Shown piece after piece: positions 1 through 12,757 of a stretch of 64,000 nucleotides of DNA. How positions within the stretch are numbered: position 1 is the first letter of the stretch; each line of letters begins with the position of its first letter. Source of the stretch: Lepisosteus oculatus (Eukaryota; Chordata; Actinopteri; Semionotiformes; Lepisosteidae); NCBI RefSeq assembly GCF_040954835.1, contig NC_090707.1:31700570-31764569 (forward strand). The letters run 5' to 3'. Under the pieces are notes generated by a model. The model was not told the DNA's origin. It was given only the letters and a program-made list of their open reading frames with translations, and did not search any database. The translations under genes and the position numbers were made by a program.

Positions 1-178
1 ATACCTTTTTACTAGAGACTGTGCCTGATAGCCTACTTACCAACAAGTTTGTTCTTGTTTATTTTTTTCTTCTACTCTTTATTTAATCATGATGTACATT
101 GTCACTGAGTTTGTAATGGCTTTATAAATAAAGGTTGATATTATTATTATTGTTGTTGTTGTTGTTAATCCTGATATC
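1..178. repeat. LINE-tail-like sequence and TTA/TTG microsatellite
   Basis: The stretch around 95-140 resembles the 3' tail of L2/CR1-type non-LTR elements (a TTTATAAATAAA-type end). It runs into a TTA then TTG trinucleotide microsatellite at about 140-168. I see no gene here. The assignment rests on tail resemblance only. Confidence 0.35.
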
Positions 179-179
179 T

Positions 180-545
180 CACTTGCAGTCTGTTCCTGAA
201 AGCTCATCCTGACATGACAACATTTCAGCAGGACAGCCCACATCCTCATGCTGCTCAAGTAACACCGAGACAGTTGTGCAGTGGATACCCTACTTGCCCG
301 ATTTGGGCCTCATTGAACGCTTGTGGGGTGAGAGGATGTGGATGTAGCACCTAGGGCACAAACTGGTGAACAGGCACATATTTGTCCAGGCTCTACAAGG
401 GTAACTGGAGCAGAAGTTCACAAGCAACCTGGTGTAAATCGTGCCTCACAAATGTACAGCTTGGACTGTTTCCAACAGTGCCTAAACAGGCTTCTGACCA
501 TGACCTTTGACAGTTGACAGCCTGTTGGTAACAGAAGTTAATCAG
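180..545 (+). mobile_element. Decayed Tc1/mariner-type transposase fragment
   Basis: Translation of 206-280 gives FQQDSPHPHAAQ, which matches the Tc1 motif around the second catalytic Asp (QQDN.PHTA). At 289-330 a second frame gives YLPDLGLIERLWG, which matches the conserved Y.PDLNPIEHLWD block. About 50 bases later the LQ..W-type C-terminal block follows. The pieces lie in different frames with stops between them, so this is a dead relic. No terminal inverted repeat is visible. Confidence 0.75.
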
Positions 546-1360
546 TATAATCTGTGCAAGTGTCACATCTGTATAACAAAAATGGCCGTGATCCCGATAT
601 AAAGAAATCTTGTAAGTTTCCTGATAATAACCTTGTGAATCACTTATCAGCTACAATTTTTTTTTTTAAAAAAGCTAAGTATATTGTTTACTAACGCTTC
701 TGTCGTGCTAAAAAATCTCCATTGTTCAGATTTACTGCGGGGTGCAGTATTGGTGTTGTAGATGTTTATATGCGCTTATTATGCAATCGTCGTGCGTCAC
801 TCCCAGTTTACAAATTCTATGGAACTTCTGCACAACAACACTCCACCCAAGGCTCGTCAGTCGTCAGGCAACAACCACAGCACTTCGTCATTCGGTTCCC
901 TGCCTGGTTTGAACGCGTTGGAGCAAGAAAAGTGGACAATTCCCATTTGTGTTGGAACGGGGGGTAGAAAGTAAAAAGAATTGCAACGATGTCAGATAAA
1001 AATGCATTTAAATGGGAAATATAAGTTGAATATAATATAAATACTAAGCAACCCATGTTGTGCGTTTCTATGCAGTCCCAAACACGATCTTTAGGTGAGG
1101 CTTCAAATTATTCAGATTGGTAACCCCCCTTGACGTTATGTAATGGATTCGACGTAATAAAGACGACGCTGGGGGCAATGAAAGTATTACAAAAGTAGGG
1201 GGGATCCCTAGGTCATAAATTATTTAGTTTATAATAACGTTGCATATTTTCTCTGGGGAGATATGTACAATACAGCATATTTAAAACACACAATTTTAAC
1301 ATTGAAACAATCAATTATTTGGAGGTGTATTGAATTTAGTTCTGTAAGCTTTCATTTCCC
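546..1360. other. Intergenic, upstream of bzw1
   Basis: No gene is supported. The short ORFs at 722-1056 on both strands show no family motif. CpG dinucleotides become more frequent from about 1100 onward (for example around 1135-1175), which suits the upstream edge of a housekeeping promoter. Confidence 0.5.
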
Positions 1361-2400
1361 ACAGAAGAGAACAACCCCGCCATAGTGCGTCAGTCCGAGT
1401 GTTATTAGGCTGGCGCCGCCGCACACAGGTCTAATTTATTCTGGGTGATTTTTTTTGTTGGGGTTGAGCTTTTGAATCGTGTCGCAGTCTTTTCAGGTTC
1501 TCTAACTGTTTTTGATCTGCATTAATTTCGGTAAGTTAAATCAACCCAACTTTGGGTGACAGGGCGTACTATTAAAGATAGGGTGTAGAAGCGGGTGTTC
1601 TCTTTTATCTACTCAAGACGCGTATTTTTATCCCGTGTTTGTGTAGGGATATGTGATGATTTCACGGCCTAATTTATTTATGGCAGCGGAATTCATATTG
1701 AACGTGTAACCTGACTCCTGGGCGAACGGACCTTTTCGATAATGTTATGTTGATCGCTTCGTTTTCGTACTCGCCCGGAATACTTGTTGACGTTTTACAT
1801 CGGTATTTTTAAATAAACTCTTTTGTTGGGGGGGGTGGGAGATCCCTAGGCCTAGTGTCAAATTCTACCTCGTTTATCGTAAAATGTAATCACGTTATTG
1901 CCTTTACCGGGGAAATACATCAACATAAAAAAACGGATCGGCATTTCTTTTCGTGTTTTTTTCCCCCGCAACGGTCACATATTAAATCCCTTGATGCCGA
2001 AAAGAGGAAAGGATCCAGCGTGGACGTGTTTCTTTTGTTGTGCGTGGGCTAATTCTCCGTGATCGACGAAAAAGAGCTGGTGGAGGATTTGATCCACGAG
2101 AAAGCCGGTTGCTTCTGCGATGGGGGCGACTCGGCATCACATCTGGGGGGGACTGTCTTCTCGCCGAAGAAAATAGCTCCGGTGCGGGCGGATCAGGACA
2201 ATGTATCGAAAACAATGCCGATCGCCGGCCTTCAGCTAGAGCCTGCTCAGCCGGGATGATGGGGAAAATGTCTGGGCGGCCGGTTTTAGGATAAAGGATG
2301 TGTTGGGGAGGGTTTTTTTGGCTCGTTAGTCCACGAGTTTGGTAAACCCGAGATGGGGATTGAGGAGTCAAGTTGTATTGTTAGGCGTACTGGGCATTAG
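1360..2400 (+). promoter_or_regulatory. bzw1: Putative bzw1 promoter/CpG-rich region with untranslated exon 1
   Basis: The region is richer in CpG than the rest of the window (GCGCCGCC near 1411, a dense stretch at 2000-2300). A consensus splice donor, GTAAGT, starts at 1531 after TTTCG. An untranslated first exon ending at 1530 and joining the coding exon at 2629 is therefore plausible. The transcription start is not visible and no TATA box is obvious. The ORFs at 2040-2294 look like by-products of GC content. Confidence 0.45.
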
Positions 2401-2638
2401 GGAGACCGGGAGAGTCTGGCACTTAAACCGGGATTTTTTTTTTCCTCCAGAATGGGGGAAGCATGACCGGAAGTGAAAAGTTTGATGGGAAACGTAGTTC
2501 GCTTTAAACTTTTTGGATAAAATATAGGTTTAAGCTCAACACCTCGTGTCTTTATTTGTGGTGACGTTTTAAAACCCAGGATGATGTGAACTATAAACCC
2601 CTCTTTGTGTTTTTTTTTTCCTTCCCAGGGTGTCTTTT

Positions 2639-5600
2639 ATGAATAATCAAAAGCAGCAAAAGCCAACGCTAACAGGCCAGCGTTTTAAAACTAGGAAAAG
2701 AGGTGAGTTGTGGTGTTTCCTACTGTTTGTACAAACATCTCTTCAGTAATTTCCATTATTAATCTGCCCCCCCATTTTTTTTGTCTTCGTAGATGAAAAG
2801 GAGAGGTTTGACCCTACTCAGTTTCAGGAAAGTATTGTTCAAGGTCTGAATCAAACTGGCACCGATTTGGAAGCAGTAGCTAAATTCCTTGATGCTTCTG
2901 GTGCAAAACTTGACTATCGTCGCTATGCAGAGACACTCTTTGACATCCTGGTGGCTGGTGGAATGCTGGGTAAGGTTTTTACATTTGAACCTTTGTGTTG
3001 AGCTGTTAGACTAAGGCCATAACAATTCTCATCTTATGAACCTGGATTGCTCTCCGTCTGTATGAATAGGCATAGCAATGAATGTGCTCTTAGGGCTGTT
3101 TCTGATTGCCAGCTGGTCTGCTCTTTTACGAGAGAACTGTAAAACTGGTTTGTTTTAAATGTCGGGCTTTATTAGAATCTTTCAAGCTGTAACTTATAAA
3201 CCCGAATGAAGCACCTGCATTTCTTAAAGTTGGATTGTATTCTTCGTAGAAAGGGCACTGAATTTCTCTCATTGGGTTGCAGCCCCAGGTGGTACTCTGT
3301 CCGATGACCTGACCCGCACGGAGTTCTGTGTCTTCACGGCACAGGAAGACCTTGAGACCATGCAGGCCTACGCTCAGGTGAGCCAGTGTTTGGGTCTGGT
3401 TGGAGGACAAAGCACATGGACCCCTTTTAATGTGAAAGAGGCACAATGTTTCAGCTGTGGAGCCTTCTTCAGGCACCTTCACAGCTGAAAAGGACTCCAC
3501 AGACAAACCGTTCCTTTTTTTTAGCATGGAATAAATCTTCACTTGTTGTTTTGTGTGCTGATACAGCCACCTACTTGTGTTAATGTGGGCTCTTAATTGC
3601 TAGCTTGGTGTAGAAGATGATCCAGCTTTACCTTAAAAAAAAAAAAAAATCCAGCTTGTGAGTTTAGAGTGAAAGTCTTGGGCTTAGTAGCCAGCCCATA
3701 TGAAAAGCCATCAAAGGTGGCTTAACTGCAGTATTTGGTTTGAATACAAGATCCTTACTGAGGTGATTTTAAAATAACCAAGTTCAACTTTTCTCTTCTA
3801 GGTTTTTAACAAACTAATCCGGCGTTACAAGTACCTGGAGAAAGGGTTTGAAGAGGAAATCAAGAAGGTAATTCCTTACTTTGACTTGATTCTTTCCATC
3901 CCTAAGGTACTCTACATGGAGTAGAGGACACTTTATTTACAGGTAGAGACAATGGTCTAGTTCAAGTAAAAGGTTTGTAAGATAAGGACTGATCTTTCAG
4001 AGTTGCACTTGGTCTGCTTTTGTTCTGATTTTTTTTTTAAAGTAACGTTCCTGTTGTGTGAGCAGATCAGTTGAGACTGCAGCAAAAGAAAAGGGTCGCT
4101 AATGCCTTTTATTGCACACAAACTGCGCAGCTAGTCTTTGAAATGGTCCAGGAGGCTGGATTCTTGAGTTTATGAACATATTGAAATTGAAGTTGTCATT
4201 GGCACTCTGTAAAAAAATTTGCCCTTGAAAGTCTTTTCCCTGAAGGTGCCAGATCATAATGTTAATACAAAGGATCATTTCTTTAACTTTGCAGAAAGGT
4301 AACACTACCTAAAGTGGTTATTTTGCCTTAATCAGTTCTACGAAGAGCTGTGCATGGTAAAACTGACACTGTTTTGCTTAGTTGAGCTCTGAATTTGTAC
4401 AATCCTAAGAATGTGGACTTCTACATGGGTTTGGCTTGAGCCCCTGCTTGCACTTCCTGCATCTGACTCCCATCTGCTGATCGTGCGTAACTGGTGTCGG
4501 CAGATCAGGTTACCTGTTCTTTGAACGCCATTCTGTAAAAGTTCTCCGTGTTCTTTTTCTCTGCAGCTGCTGCTGTTTTTAAAGGGTTTCACCGAGTCGG
4601 AGCGCAACAAGCTGGCTATGATAACGGGTATCCTCCTGGGCAACGGAAACTTGTCCGCCTCCATTCTGAGCAGTCTTTTCAACGAGAACCTTGTCAAAGA
4701 AGGTGAGGTCCCTTCTGCCAAAATAGCGTGTTCTTCTGCACTTTTAATTGGACTTAAAAGCCCTGGCAGGGTTTATTACTGCCATGCAAGCAAACGTGTG
4801 AACTAATTGAAATCTTATTGTAAAGGCTAAATTACTTCTTGTTACACATTTTCCTAACAAACCCAGGAAAACCCACTTCTGAGATTGAATTGAACCCCGT
4901 TTCCCCACACTGGATATTCAGACAGAAGCAGGACTTGCTTCTTCAACTTTCAAGCTTTAATTCCTAAAGGTGTAAGATTCCCTCAACTCCATCCTCGAGT
5001 CGGATGGTGATGGTATTATTGTTGAGAAGCGTGGGGAATCGTCATGCAGCTCAGCGTTGAATTAGGTATACCAGCCCTGTTATCTTTTCTGCCTTTTAAA
5101 AGCAGAAGACATGGAGTTCCAGATGACAATGGAGAAAAAAGGGCACAAACCGCCCAACTTCCTTGGAGTTGTATTAAAACCTGGAAGTTTAATTTAGATT
5201 AAAAGATAAGATTTTTCCCTTTCCAACCACTCGCCTACTTGTGGAAAAGCATTGTTAGGCAGGTCAGAAGCTACCCTTTACCAACATGTGTACAGTTATG
5301 TGGTCTCTTATATTCTGCTTAATAAAATTAAGTAAATCTAATATAGTGTGATTTTAAATATACCGTACACAAATCTGTGCCTTCTAATGAATTCATTTAT
5401 TAACCAAAACTTTTCTGTAAACAAAAGCCTAAGTGCTCTACTATGAACTTTATCTTGCAGTACAGGTTACTCCTATTTCCTGTGAAAAGCACGAGGGGTG
5501 ATCACAGGTGCTTGAAAGCCTAGTTAATCCCGAGATTAAGTGGATTCAGGTGGAGACTACATTACGCTTACTTCGCATTCTTCACCCACAGGAGCAACAT

Positions 5601-8600
5601 GCTATACTAATTGCTCTTTACCTGCCCAATGTAAACCGTTCTGGAATTGAAATTTCTTTATGGGCGTCTATGGCTTTTACATGCACAAGGTCTTGTGTAA
5701 TGTGGGAAGAGGTATTTTCGATTTTCCACTTTCGATGTGGAATTTGTATTTTTAGGGCCTGCGTTCTTCGTGTTGCATCTGTTTTACTGAGATTCCTGAA
5801 TAAAGCACTTGCACTTTAAGTTGATATCATCCTATTGCTTGTGCTTCTGGCCGGAGTTGCACTACTGCTTTAAATGACCATTTTAGCAGGTCAGTAGATA
5901 TACCCCTACTTAGTACTTCCTTGGAGTAGACCTGCCTTAGATTTTTAGATCAGTCCTGTGTCAGCTGTTTAAACTACAAGCTAATTTAGTTGGTTAATAA
6001 GTTCATAGCTTCAGTGTGCATCTCCATGTTCCCTTGGATCCACCCTTTTGATTTTACAGAGGCTTTAAGTTTAAATTACACTCTGATTATAGTGTTGTAT
6101 GTGCAGGTAAATACGTGATCTTGGAAGCAGACCTGTTGAAAAGATGATGGTAAATTGCAGTGGTGGTATTTTAATTAAAAACATGAAGTGGGCCAAAAGA
6201 TTCACTTATTGTGATGGGAAGTTTTGTTTGTTATAAGAAATTTTAGTAAATAAGTATTTTGGTGATGGTTAAAGCTTAATATATAATGGCTAGCTCTGAC
6301 TTTAGTCCCAGAATTACTGGAGTACATGGCAGTTTCTCACAAATGTTTTGCTTTTTTCAGGCGTGTCTGCAGCATTTGCTGTCAAACTGTTCAAATCGTG
6401 GATCAACGAGAAGGACATTAATTCAGTTGCAGGCAGTCTGCGCAAAGTTGGTATGGACAACAGACTCATGGTAAGTCCTCAGTCTAGCTTCGGGATGGTA
6501 AGAATATAGTCGGTAGTGATTTCATAATCTTCAGAACTGTGGTAAAAGCTTTCTATACCATGCTGACATGATCTACAAATACAAGTAAAGGCATTTGAGG
6601 ATGTCTCCACAAATTATGAGTATGACCATGGTAACAATTATCAGGTGTCAAGATGGACATGATTACACTTGTATTTCTAGCAGTAGTCAGCATTTTAATT
6701 TTCTGACTGGCTTAGAGCTTTCTGTGAACTGTCTCCTTGAGATGACCACCTCAGCACTTTGCCATTCAGGGTAAGACCATTTTGTACAGACAAGTATGGA
6801 AGGGTGCTGGCATAGCTTTTTATAGAATCAGTGTCAACCATTTTCAAGGTGTGCTTTCTAGTTATTGCACGGTGCTCCATTATTGTACCTGCATGACCAT
6901 TAAAGACCCAATTTGCTCAGAACTGTTCCATAAGCACACATTCAGTCTCGTTAACAAAAGCTTTCCTGTGGGATTGTGAGTGTAACATCTTGAAACGTGT
7001 TTACCTTGAGACTACAAGAAGTTTTTTTTTTAGGGGGATCCCACAAAGGCTACATTCGTGTCGAGTAACTGTCTTCAATTCGAATTTCTTCGTTGTGTAA
7101 TGCAGTCCAAGATCAGTTTAATTCGCATGTACCTTAATTTTCTTAGTTTCAGAGTTGGGGATCTTTTAGTAACAAAAACTGCTTTATTTTGTACAAGTGA
7201 CATAGTTATTCAGCAGACTATGGTAATAATGGGCTGTGAACTTTATGGGACACTTTATGATAGGAGTTGAGCTGTTGGAATCCTAGACATTTATAAACTT
7301 TTTGTTACAGGAGTTGTTTCCTGCCAACAAGAGGAGCTGCGAGCACTTCTCAAAGTACTTCACCGACGCAGGGTTGAAGGAACTGTCGGACTTTGCACGC
7401 AACCAGCAGTCCATCGGGGCACGAAAGGAGCTTCAGAAGGAGCTCCAGGAGCAGATGTCGCGTGGTGATCCATTTAAAGATGTAGGTGGCAGCTTTTCAC
7501 AATCTAGTGCATGATAATGTAACTTCAGCCCCACCCCTCAGTTTTTGTCCCAGAATACTTGCGCACTATTTTGCAGGCTGTTATCGCAAAGAGTTGGCTT
7601 AGTTATGCCATTATCCTTCTGTTCTGTTTCAGAACAGATGAGGAATTTACAGATGGTATTTTTGGGTCGTGGTGTGTAAACTTTTTGTATTATTATTTTT
7701 AGATTATTGTTTATGTCAGGGAGGAGATGAAGAAAACCAACATCTCGGAGCAGACCATGATCGGTATTGTGTGGACAAGTGTGATGAGCTCTGTGGAGTG
7801 GAACAAAAAGGAAGAGCTGGTAACTGAACAAGCCATCAAACACTTGAAGGTAATGGTCTTCGGGACGCTGGGGAGACCTACTTTTTAAGTTGCCGCATTA
7901 TTGCTGATCCTAGACAAAATGACCCCATTAGCCACAAGTTGCGGATATAGCTTTATTACAATTGCCGATACATGGCTGCTTTTGCGGGGAAGGAATTATG
8001 GGTCGCAAACTTTTAATGCTCTTCTTTGGCATCGGAATTTAATTCCAGTTCATTTGTGCATGCCAATTTGCTGCTGGTATCCCTACACCCTCTGGAAGGT
8101 ATGCAAGATTAACTTCCTGGCCTGGAGAGTCATTAACTTTAATAGGGGAAGACTGATGGGATACAGTATCTGCAGAATGAAAATGTAGGTTTGAGGGCTG
8201 ATGTCTTGTGGCAGTGGAATCTGAATGTGGGGGTCCTGCTATATCAATTTTTTCTTCCCCCCTCCCCCCCCCTCTCGTTTCAGCAATACAGCCCTCTCCT
8301 CAAAGCCTTCACCTCCCAAGGCCTCTCTGAGCTCACACTGCTGCTGAAGATTCAGGAGTACTGTTATGACAACATTCACTTCATGAAGGCCTTTCAGAAA
8401 ATTGTGGTGCTTCTTTATAAAGGTATTGAATGTTTAATGAAAAACTGTAGCGGCTTAGATTTTCAGTTCTGAGGGGCTGTTACTGCTGCCTTTCTATACT
8501 TGGACCTCCCATTGGCTCATTTTATTCTTGGCGATGTTTCTCTGCTAGGATGAAACCTGGGTGACTTAGTGCCAGAATGGCTTAAAGAAGTCTCTGTAGC

Positions 8601-9283
8601 CTCTGCATAACTTGCCTTGCTAGGACCAGCTAAGGTAAAGATGAGCGGTTTCATCTTTTTTTCCTTTTGCAGCTGATGTGTTGAGCGAAGAAGCCATTCT
8701 GAAATGGTACACGGATGCCCATGTTGCTAAAGGAAAAAGTGTTTTCCTGGAGCAGATGAAGAAGTTCGTTGAATGGCTCAAGAACGCTGAGGAAGGTATG
8801 CATTTTTGTTATTGCTGCTTACCATGAAGATCAGCTGGAGTTCAGATGAATATACCAGTGTTGGGTAGGACTGACCAGGCAGATGAAGGGTTTTCAACTA
8901 AAACTTTGAAAACAAATGCAGATTCAACCCCCATCCTCCCCCAGATCTTAGAAAACGCCTTAAGGTCATCAGGAACAAAGTGAAAGTTTGATTTACTACA
9001 CCAAAATGTCACATGGATATGGACTTTGAATTGATTTTGCATTTCATAAGTTGCAGAGAACATCTGAAATGCCACTAAATGTTACAGTCTAACATTTATT
9101 AGCCAAGGCTAATGAATTTCCTTGCAAAACCTCTAAAATCTGGCAGTGGTCTGCTTTCAGGGGGGTTTGGTGACTAGTTCCTTAGCACAGCTGAACATTA
9201 GTGTCTCGAGGGCATTGATCACAATGTTTTTTCTTTTTTTTTTTTTTCCAGAATCTGAGTCGGAGACGGAAGAAGGTGACTAA
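2639..9283 (+). CDS. bzw1: BZW1 / 5MP2, basic leucine zipper and W2 domain protein 1 (eIF5 mimic)
   Basis: Eleven coding exons: 2639-2702, 2793-2969, 3283-3377, 3802-3867, 4567-4702, 6361-6470, 7311-7481, 7703-7849, 8284-8422, 8673-8795 and 9252-9283. All have GT/AG borders and agreeing phases. They encode 419 aa, the length of human BZW1. The protein starts [20 protein letters not shown] and ends [11 protein letters not shown], both of which fit BZW1 better than BZW2. The N-terminal two thirds is a HEAT-like MIF4G-related region. The C-terminal W2 (eIF5C-type) domain, from about residue 250, ends in acidic/aromatic boxes ([14 protein letters not shown]). By family knowledge it binds eIF2 and eIF3, competes with eIF5 and raises the stringency of start-codon choice. 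The start ATG lies in a poor context (T at -3, A at +4), which family members use for autoregulation. Confidence 0.97.
3425..3545. repeat. Dispersed repeat in bzw1 intron 3
   Basis: A segment with the core 'GGAGCCTTCTTCAGG' followed by a T-run and 'AGCATGGAATAAA'. Related segments recur at 17565-17635, 22865-22945 and 54845-54905, in both orientations. It is probably a short non-autonomous element. I cannot name the family. Confidence 0.5.
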
Positions 9284-10100
9284 AACCTCAAGCCAAGACT
9301 CATGTTTTAAATAAAGTAGCAACAGGAGCTGTAGAATGTTTTGTTACAGAAGTGCTTGTCTTTCTAGTTCTTATTTTATTTTTTTCTATTCTACCTCCTG
9401 TAATTTTCAGCTGTAACGTTTAGATGTAATTGAAGGGCTTTAACAACCAGTTCATTTTAACTCCTTTTTTTTCTATATCCAAAATAAAGTTTACACTTCA
9501 TTTAGCATCTTGGTGAATCCGTTTCCCTAATCGCTGTAAAATTGACTGACAGAAGTGTAAGTTGCTGCAATTGAGAATCGGGGAAAAATTGACCCTGATC
9601 CAGATTTATTTAATGTATTCTGACATTCCATTGAGCTTGAGCTTAAATGGGTCCCCCCTAGCATGTGCAGCTTTAAAACTAAGTTGGGACAAATTTGGGT
9701 ATCAAAAGGCATTTCTAGGGTGCACATGAGCGCAACCTCCACAAATGGATGCGTAGTCTTTTACATATGAAGATGCTTCTTTATCTTTAATCAGATTTTG
9801 CCCTGTTTGATGTCTTTATTTTTGCCAAAGGAAGAAGCCCTGAATGTTTCATACGATTTTTAAGAATCTTGGTTATATTCAACTTTTCATTCAATCTTTT
9901 CACTTTCAATAAATTGTACAAAAAAAAGAATTAAGCAGCGGTACCTGGCAAGTACCACAGTTGAATTGATATGGATCTCCTGTAAAATACAGTGCCAGCT
10001 TTGGTTTAATATTGGTTACTTTTTTCTTTACCCTGATATAAATTGACTTTTTTTAAAAAATAAAGATGAATTAAAGGTCTGCGTGTGTTTTATCTTTAAT
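9284..10100 (+). terminator. bzw1: bzw1 3' UTR with multiple poly(A) signals
   Basis: AATAAA hexamers lie at 9310-9315, 9483-9488, 9908-9913 and 10059-10064, downstream of the stop at 9281-9283. The first two are closely spaced, and the later two would give 3' UTRs of about 0.6-0.8 kb. Which are used cannot be told from sequence alone. Confidence 0.7.
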
Positions 10101-10990
10101 CGTAGGGCTAGACCCTACTCTTAATTGCCAACCCAGCATTTGATATTTGTCATTGGGTAAGAGGCAGGTACACTACTTTAAGGATGGAAGTTGAGTTAGT
10201 GGATTGTTTTTTACTTGTGCACTGTGTGCAAAATGGATATTGGTAGGCTAGTTTATTGGGGGTTTGAGGTAGTTAATTTGCATGTCTTGTTAGGCTACAG
10301 CTCTGGAAGAGTGGTTCTACGGGTTTGATAGCCAGAGTGGTCTGTGAGCCGAGTTCTTTTAAGCAACTGATTGATTTGTGTTGCGGTTCCAGAAAGCCCC
10401 ACCAAAAGGTAGTGGGTAATTCAGTATCCTGAGAATTGTGGAAAACATTAATTGGTAAATATATAGAGTATGAAAAAATCCATTCACTTATGATTAGAAG
10501 TATTATTGAGCTGGGTCTTAGTTTTGAAACAAAACTAATGCACATCAATGGTGTTTCTCTCCAGAGTCCTACATTGCCTAAAGTAGGACTCTGGAGAGAT
10601 GGATAGAATGAAAAGTATGCTCCCAACCTGGTTTAATGAAATTTTATAGGGAGTGAACCTCAAAGCACCTCTTAAAGATTTATAGAAAATACATTTTTTT
10701 TTTCCTGAGGAATTGGAATTATGACTAAAACTGCACGAAGATGTGATTTAGTAAGTTTTGCTTTAACCCCTAACTCATCATTTACAACTGTTTATGTGAG
10801 ATACCAATGTGTAAGTTATTTTAAAAAGCCTAAACTGCACACAAGTCTTTTAAGATAACCTGGATGAAGTGTAAATGTGTGCAATAGAAAAAGCAGTTAA
10901 TAAAAATAAACTGGTTACTGATAGACAGTCTTAATAGGTGCCAGTAGATGTCCTGTATTGCGTTAGACATGTTAATCTTGAAGGCATAAT
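10101..10990. other. Intergenic stretch holding one perfect hairpin
   Basis: No gene is supported. The only clear structure is a 17-bp perfect inverted repeat with a 10-nt spacer at 10556-10599, listed separately. Confidence 0.5.
10556..10599. repeat. Perfect 17-bp inverted repeat (hairpin)
   Basis: The left arm, 10556-10572 (TCTCTCCAGAGTCCTAC), is the exact reverse complement of 10583-10599. The 10-nt loop is ATTGCCTAAA. Pairing stops at once on both sides, so the stem is shorter than a usual pre-miRNA. It lies 1.3 kb past the bzw1 stop and outside any recognised repeat. Confidence 0.85.
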
Positions 10991-11285
10991 GCATCCATGC
11001 ATTTTCAAACCACTTCTTGTAATTCAGGGTTGGGGGAAGAGCCGAAACCTACCCCAGCAGTACAACCTGGATGGGATGCCAGGCTGTTGCAGGGCAGATG
11101 GATAAGCAGAATAATGCCCCACACTCAAACCAGGGCCACTTAAATTTCCAGTCTGGTTTTGGACTGAGGGAGAAAATAGGCACCAGAAGGAAATTCACAC
11201 AAACTCCACACAGCACCCCAGGTCTGGGAGTGAACCCAGGACCCCAGTAATGCTACCTACTATGCCAATTGGGAACAATGTAGCA
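10990..11285 (-). repeat. tRNA-headed dispersed repeat (family B), degenerate copy
   Basis: On the plus strand it runs from 'CATTTTCAAACCACTTCTTG' through 'ATTCAGGGT' and 'GGATGCCAGGCTG' to 'GTGAACCCAGGACCCC'. This order is shared with copies at 13832, 16500, 23893, 26530, 34436, 45380 and 57608. On the minus strand the head carries pol III A/B-box-like sequence, typical of a fish SINE. Confidence 0.7.
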
Positions 11286-11744
11286 CTTAAAATTGTTACA
11301 AAATTGTAGCAAAATCAGGAAGGGACTGTAAATGGTGGGTCAGTTTAAAACCACTGTACTTTGCACCTTCATTTAAATTGTGAACCATGTCAGTGGCAGT
11401 TGATGAAACACAGACGGTCCTTTGTGACTTCACTGAGAATTTTATAACTTCAGAAGTGTTCTGTAGAAGCTCTGCACAGCAGGAAGAGAGCTAGAAAGAA
11501 CACGTGAGATTCCAAGACACAGAACAAGCGGTTTATTGATGTGGGAAAACAGCACTAAAAATGTTCTTTATGAGTACCCTTTTTGGGTATTGTCGCTTAA
11601 ATGTAAAGATGAGGTATCCATACTGCATGGATGCAAAGGCTGCTTTAATTTGTTTTTCAGCTGTACAGTATGCATTATTTCAGGCATTCTATTAAATTAC
11701 CATTAATAGGTAAATAGCAAATAAAACCCTGCACTAGGAGCACT

Positions 11745-12185
11745 GATCTGGGCAGGTCACTACTGACCGCACGCCCAGACATAATTTTTTTTTTTACTGT
11801 CCTCAGAGTCCATTTCACAAAACCCCTGCAGAATGTGTGGGTCCTAATGTGCCAGTAAAGTGATGGGGACAAGATACTGTAAATGGGTGCTTTCCTGTCG
11901 TAAAGAGTAGGTGTGTTACCCTGCCATCCTGGCCAAATTTCCCAATGGCCCTCACCAATCATTGCCTCCTAATAATCCCCATCTCTGAACTGGCTTCATC
12001 ACTCTGTTCTCCTCTCCACTGATAGCTGGTGTGTGGTGAGTGTACTGGTGCATTATGGCTGCCGACATATCATCCAGGTGGGGCAGTACATTGGTGGTGG
12101 AGGAGGGGAGTCCCCATTACCTGTAAAGGGCTTTGAGTGGTGTGTCCAGAAAAGCTCTCTATAAGTACAAGGAATTAGATTCTAA
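11745..12185 (+). repeat. 5S-derived SINE (family A), 5'-truncated or diverged copy
   Basis: It shares with the other family-A copies the block 'GGCCAAATTTCCC' through 'TGATAGCTGGTGTGTGGTGA' and the tail 'GAGTGG.GTGTCCAGAAAAGC'. The 5S-like head is not clear in this copy. Confidence 0.8.
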
Positions 12186-12757
12186 TTTAAGTTTCACTTA
12201 AGATGTCTGACATCCTATTTCAATGTCATCACATTTAAATGAGATGTACACTCCCAATCATGTCGGTAAAATACACGAGCCTTCCAGAATGTTTCCATGA
12301 GCAGTTGAATTAAACATAAAAGTATCAGTATAAATACATCAAACCCTGGTTTTAGAAGCCTGCCATTTTTTATTTTAACTTCAGAATGCATTAATCAAAA
12401 GTATTTTTGGTTAGAAAGGAAAACTTAACACTTCTGCTCAAAATAAAATGTTAAATCGGAAAAAATAAATGAAGCCCCTGAATTCTAGGTAATCCAAAAT
12501 AGAAGAGCATTTCACATAACATGTTCCCTTTGTTTTTAAACGGATCAATAAGCTGAACTTCTTTACATTGCCTAAAGTATTCTTATAAAATTCGTTCATG
12601 TATCTCAAGACAGGTTAGGATGAGCCCTAGAATTATTTTGTTCTGCCTCAAGTTACTATATTGCATATATAGTGTGCGTGCACAATAAACATAACACATG
12701 TATATACGACGTAAAGCCACCATTACCTCTCAATACAAATGGTTTACAAACATGTAC
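12186..12757 (-). terminator. 3' flank and possible 3' UTR of the 435-aa gene
   Basis: No other gene is seen. A minus-strand AATAAA (plus-strand TTTATT at 12369-12374) lies about 385 bp after the stop at 12758-12760 and could serve as the poly(A) signal. Confidence 0.4.

Noticed and set aside
2040-2371. ORFs in the GC-rich stretch upstream of bzw1
   Set aside because: No motifs and no agreement with the splice structure; treated as promoter/intron sequence.
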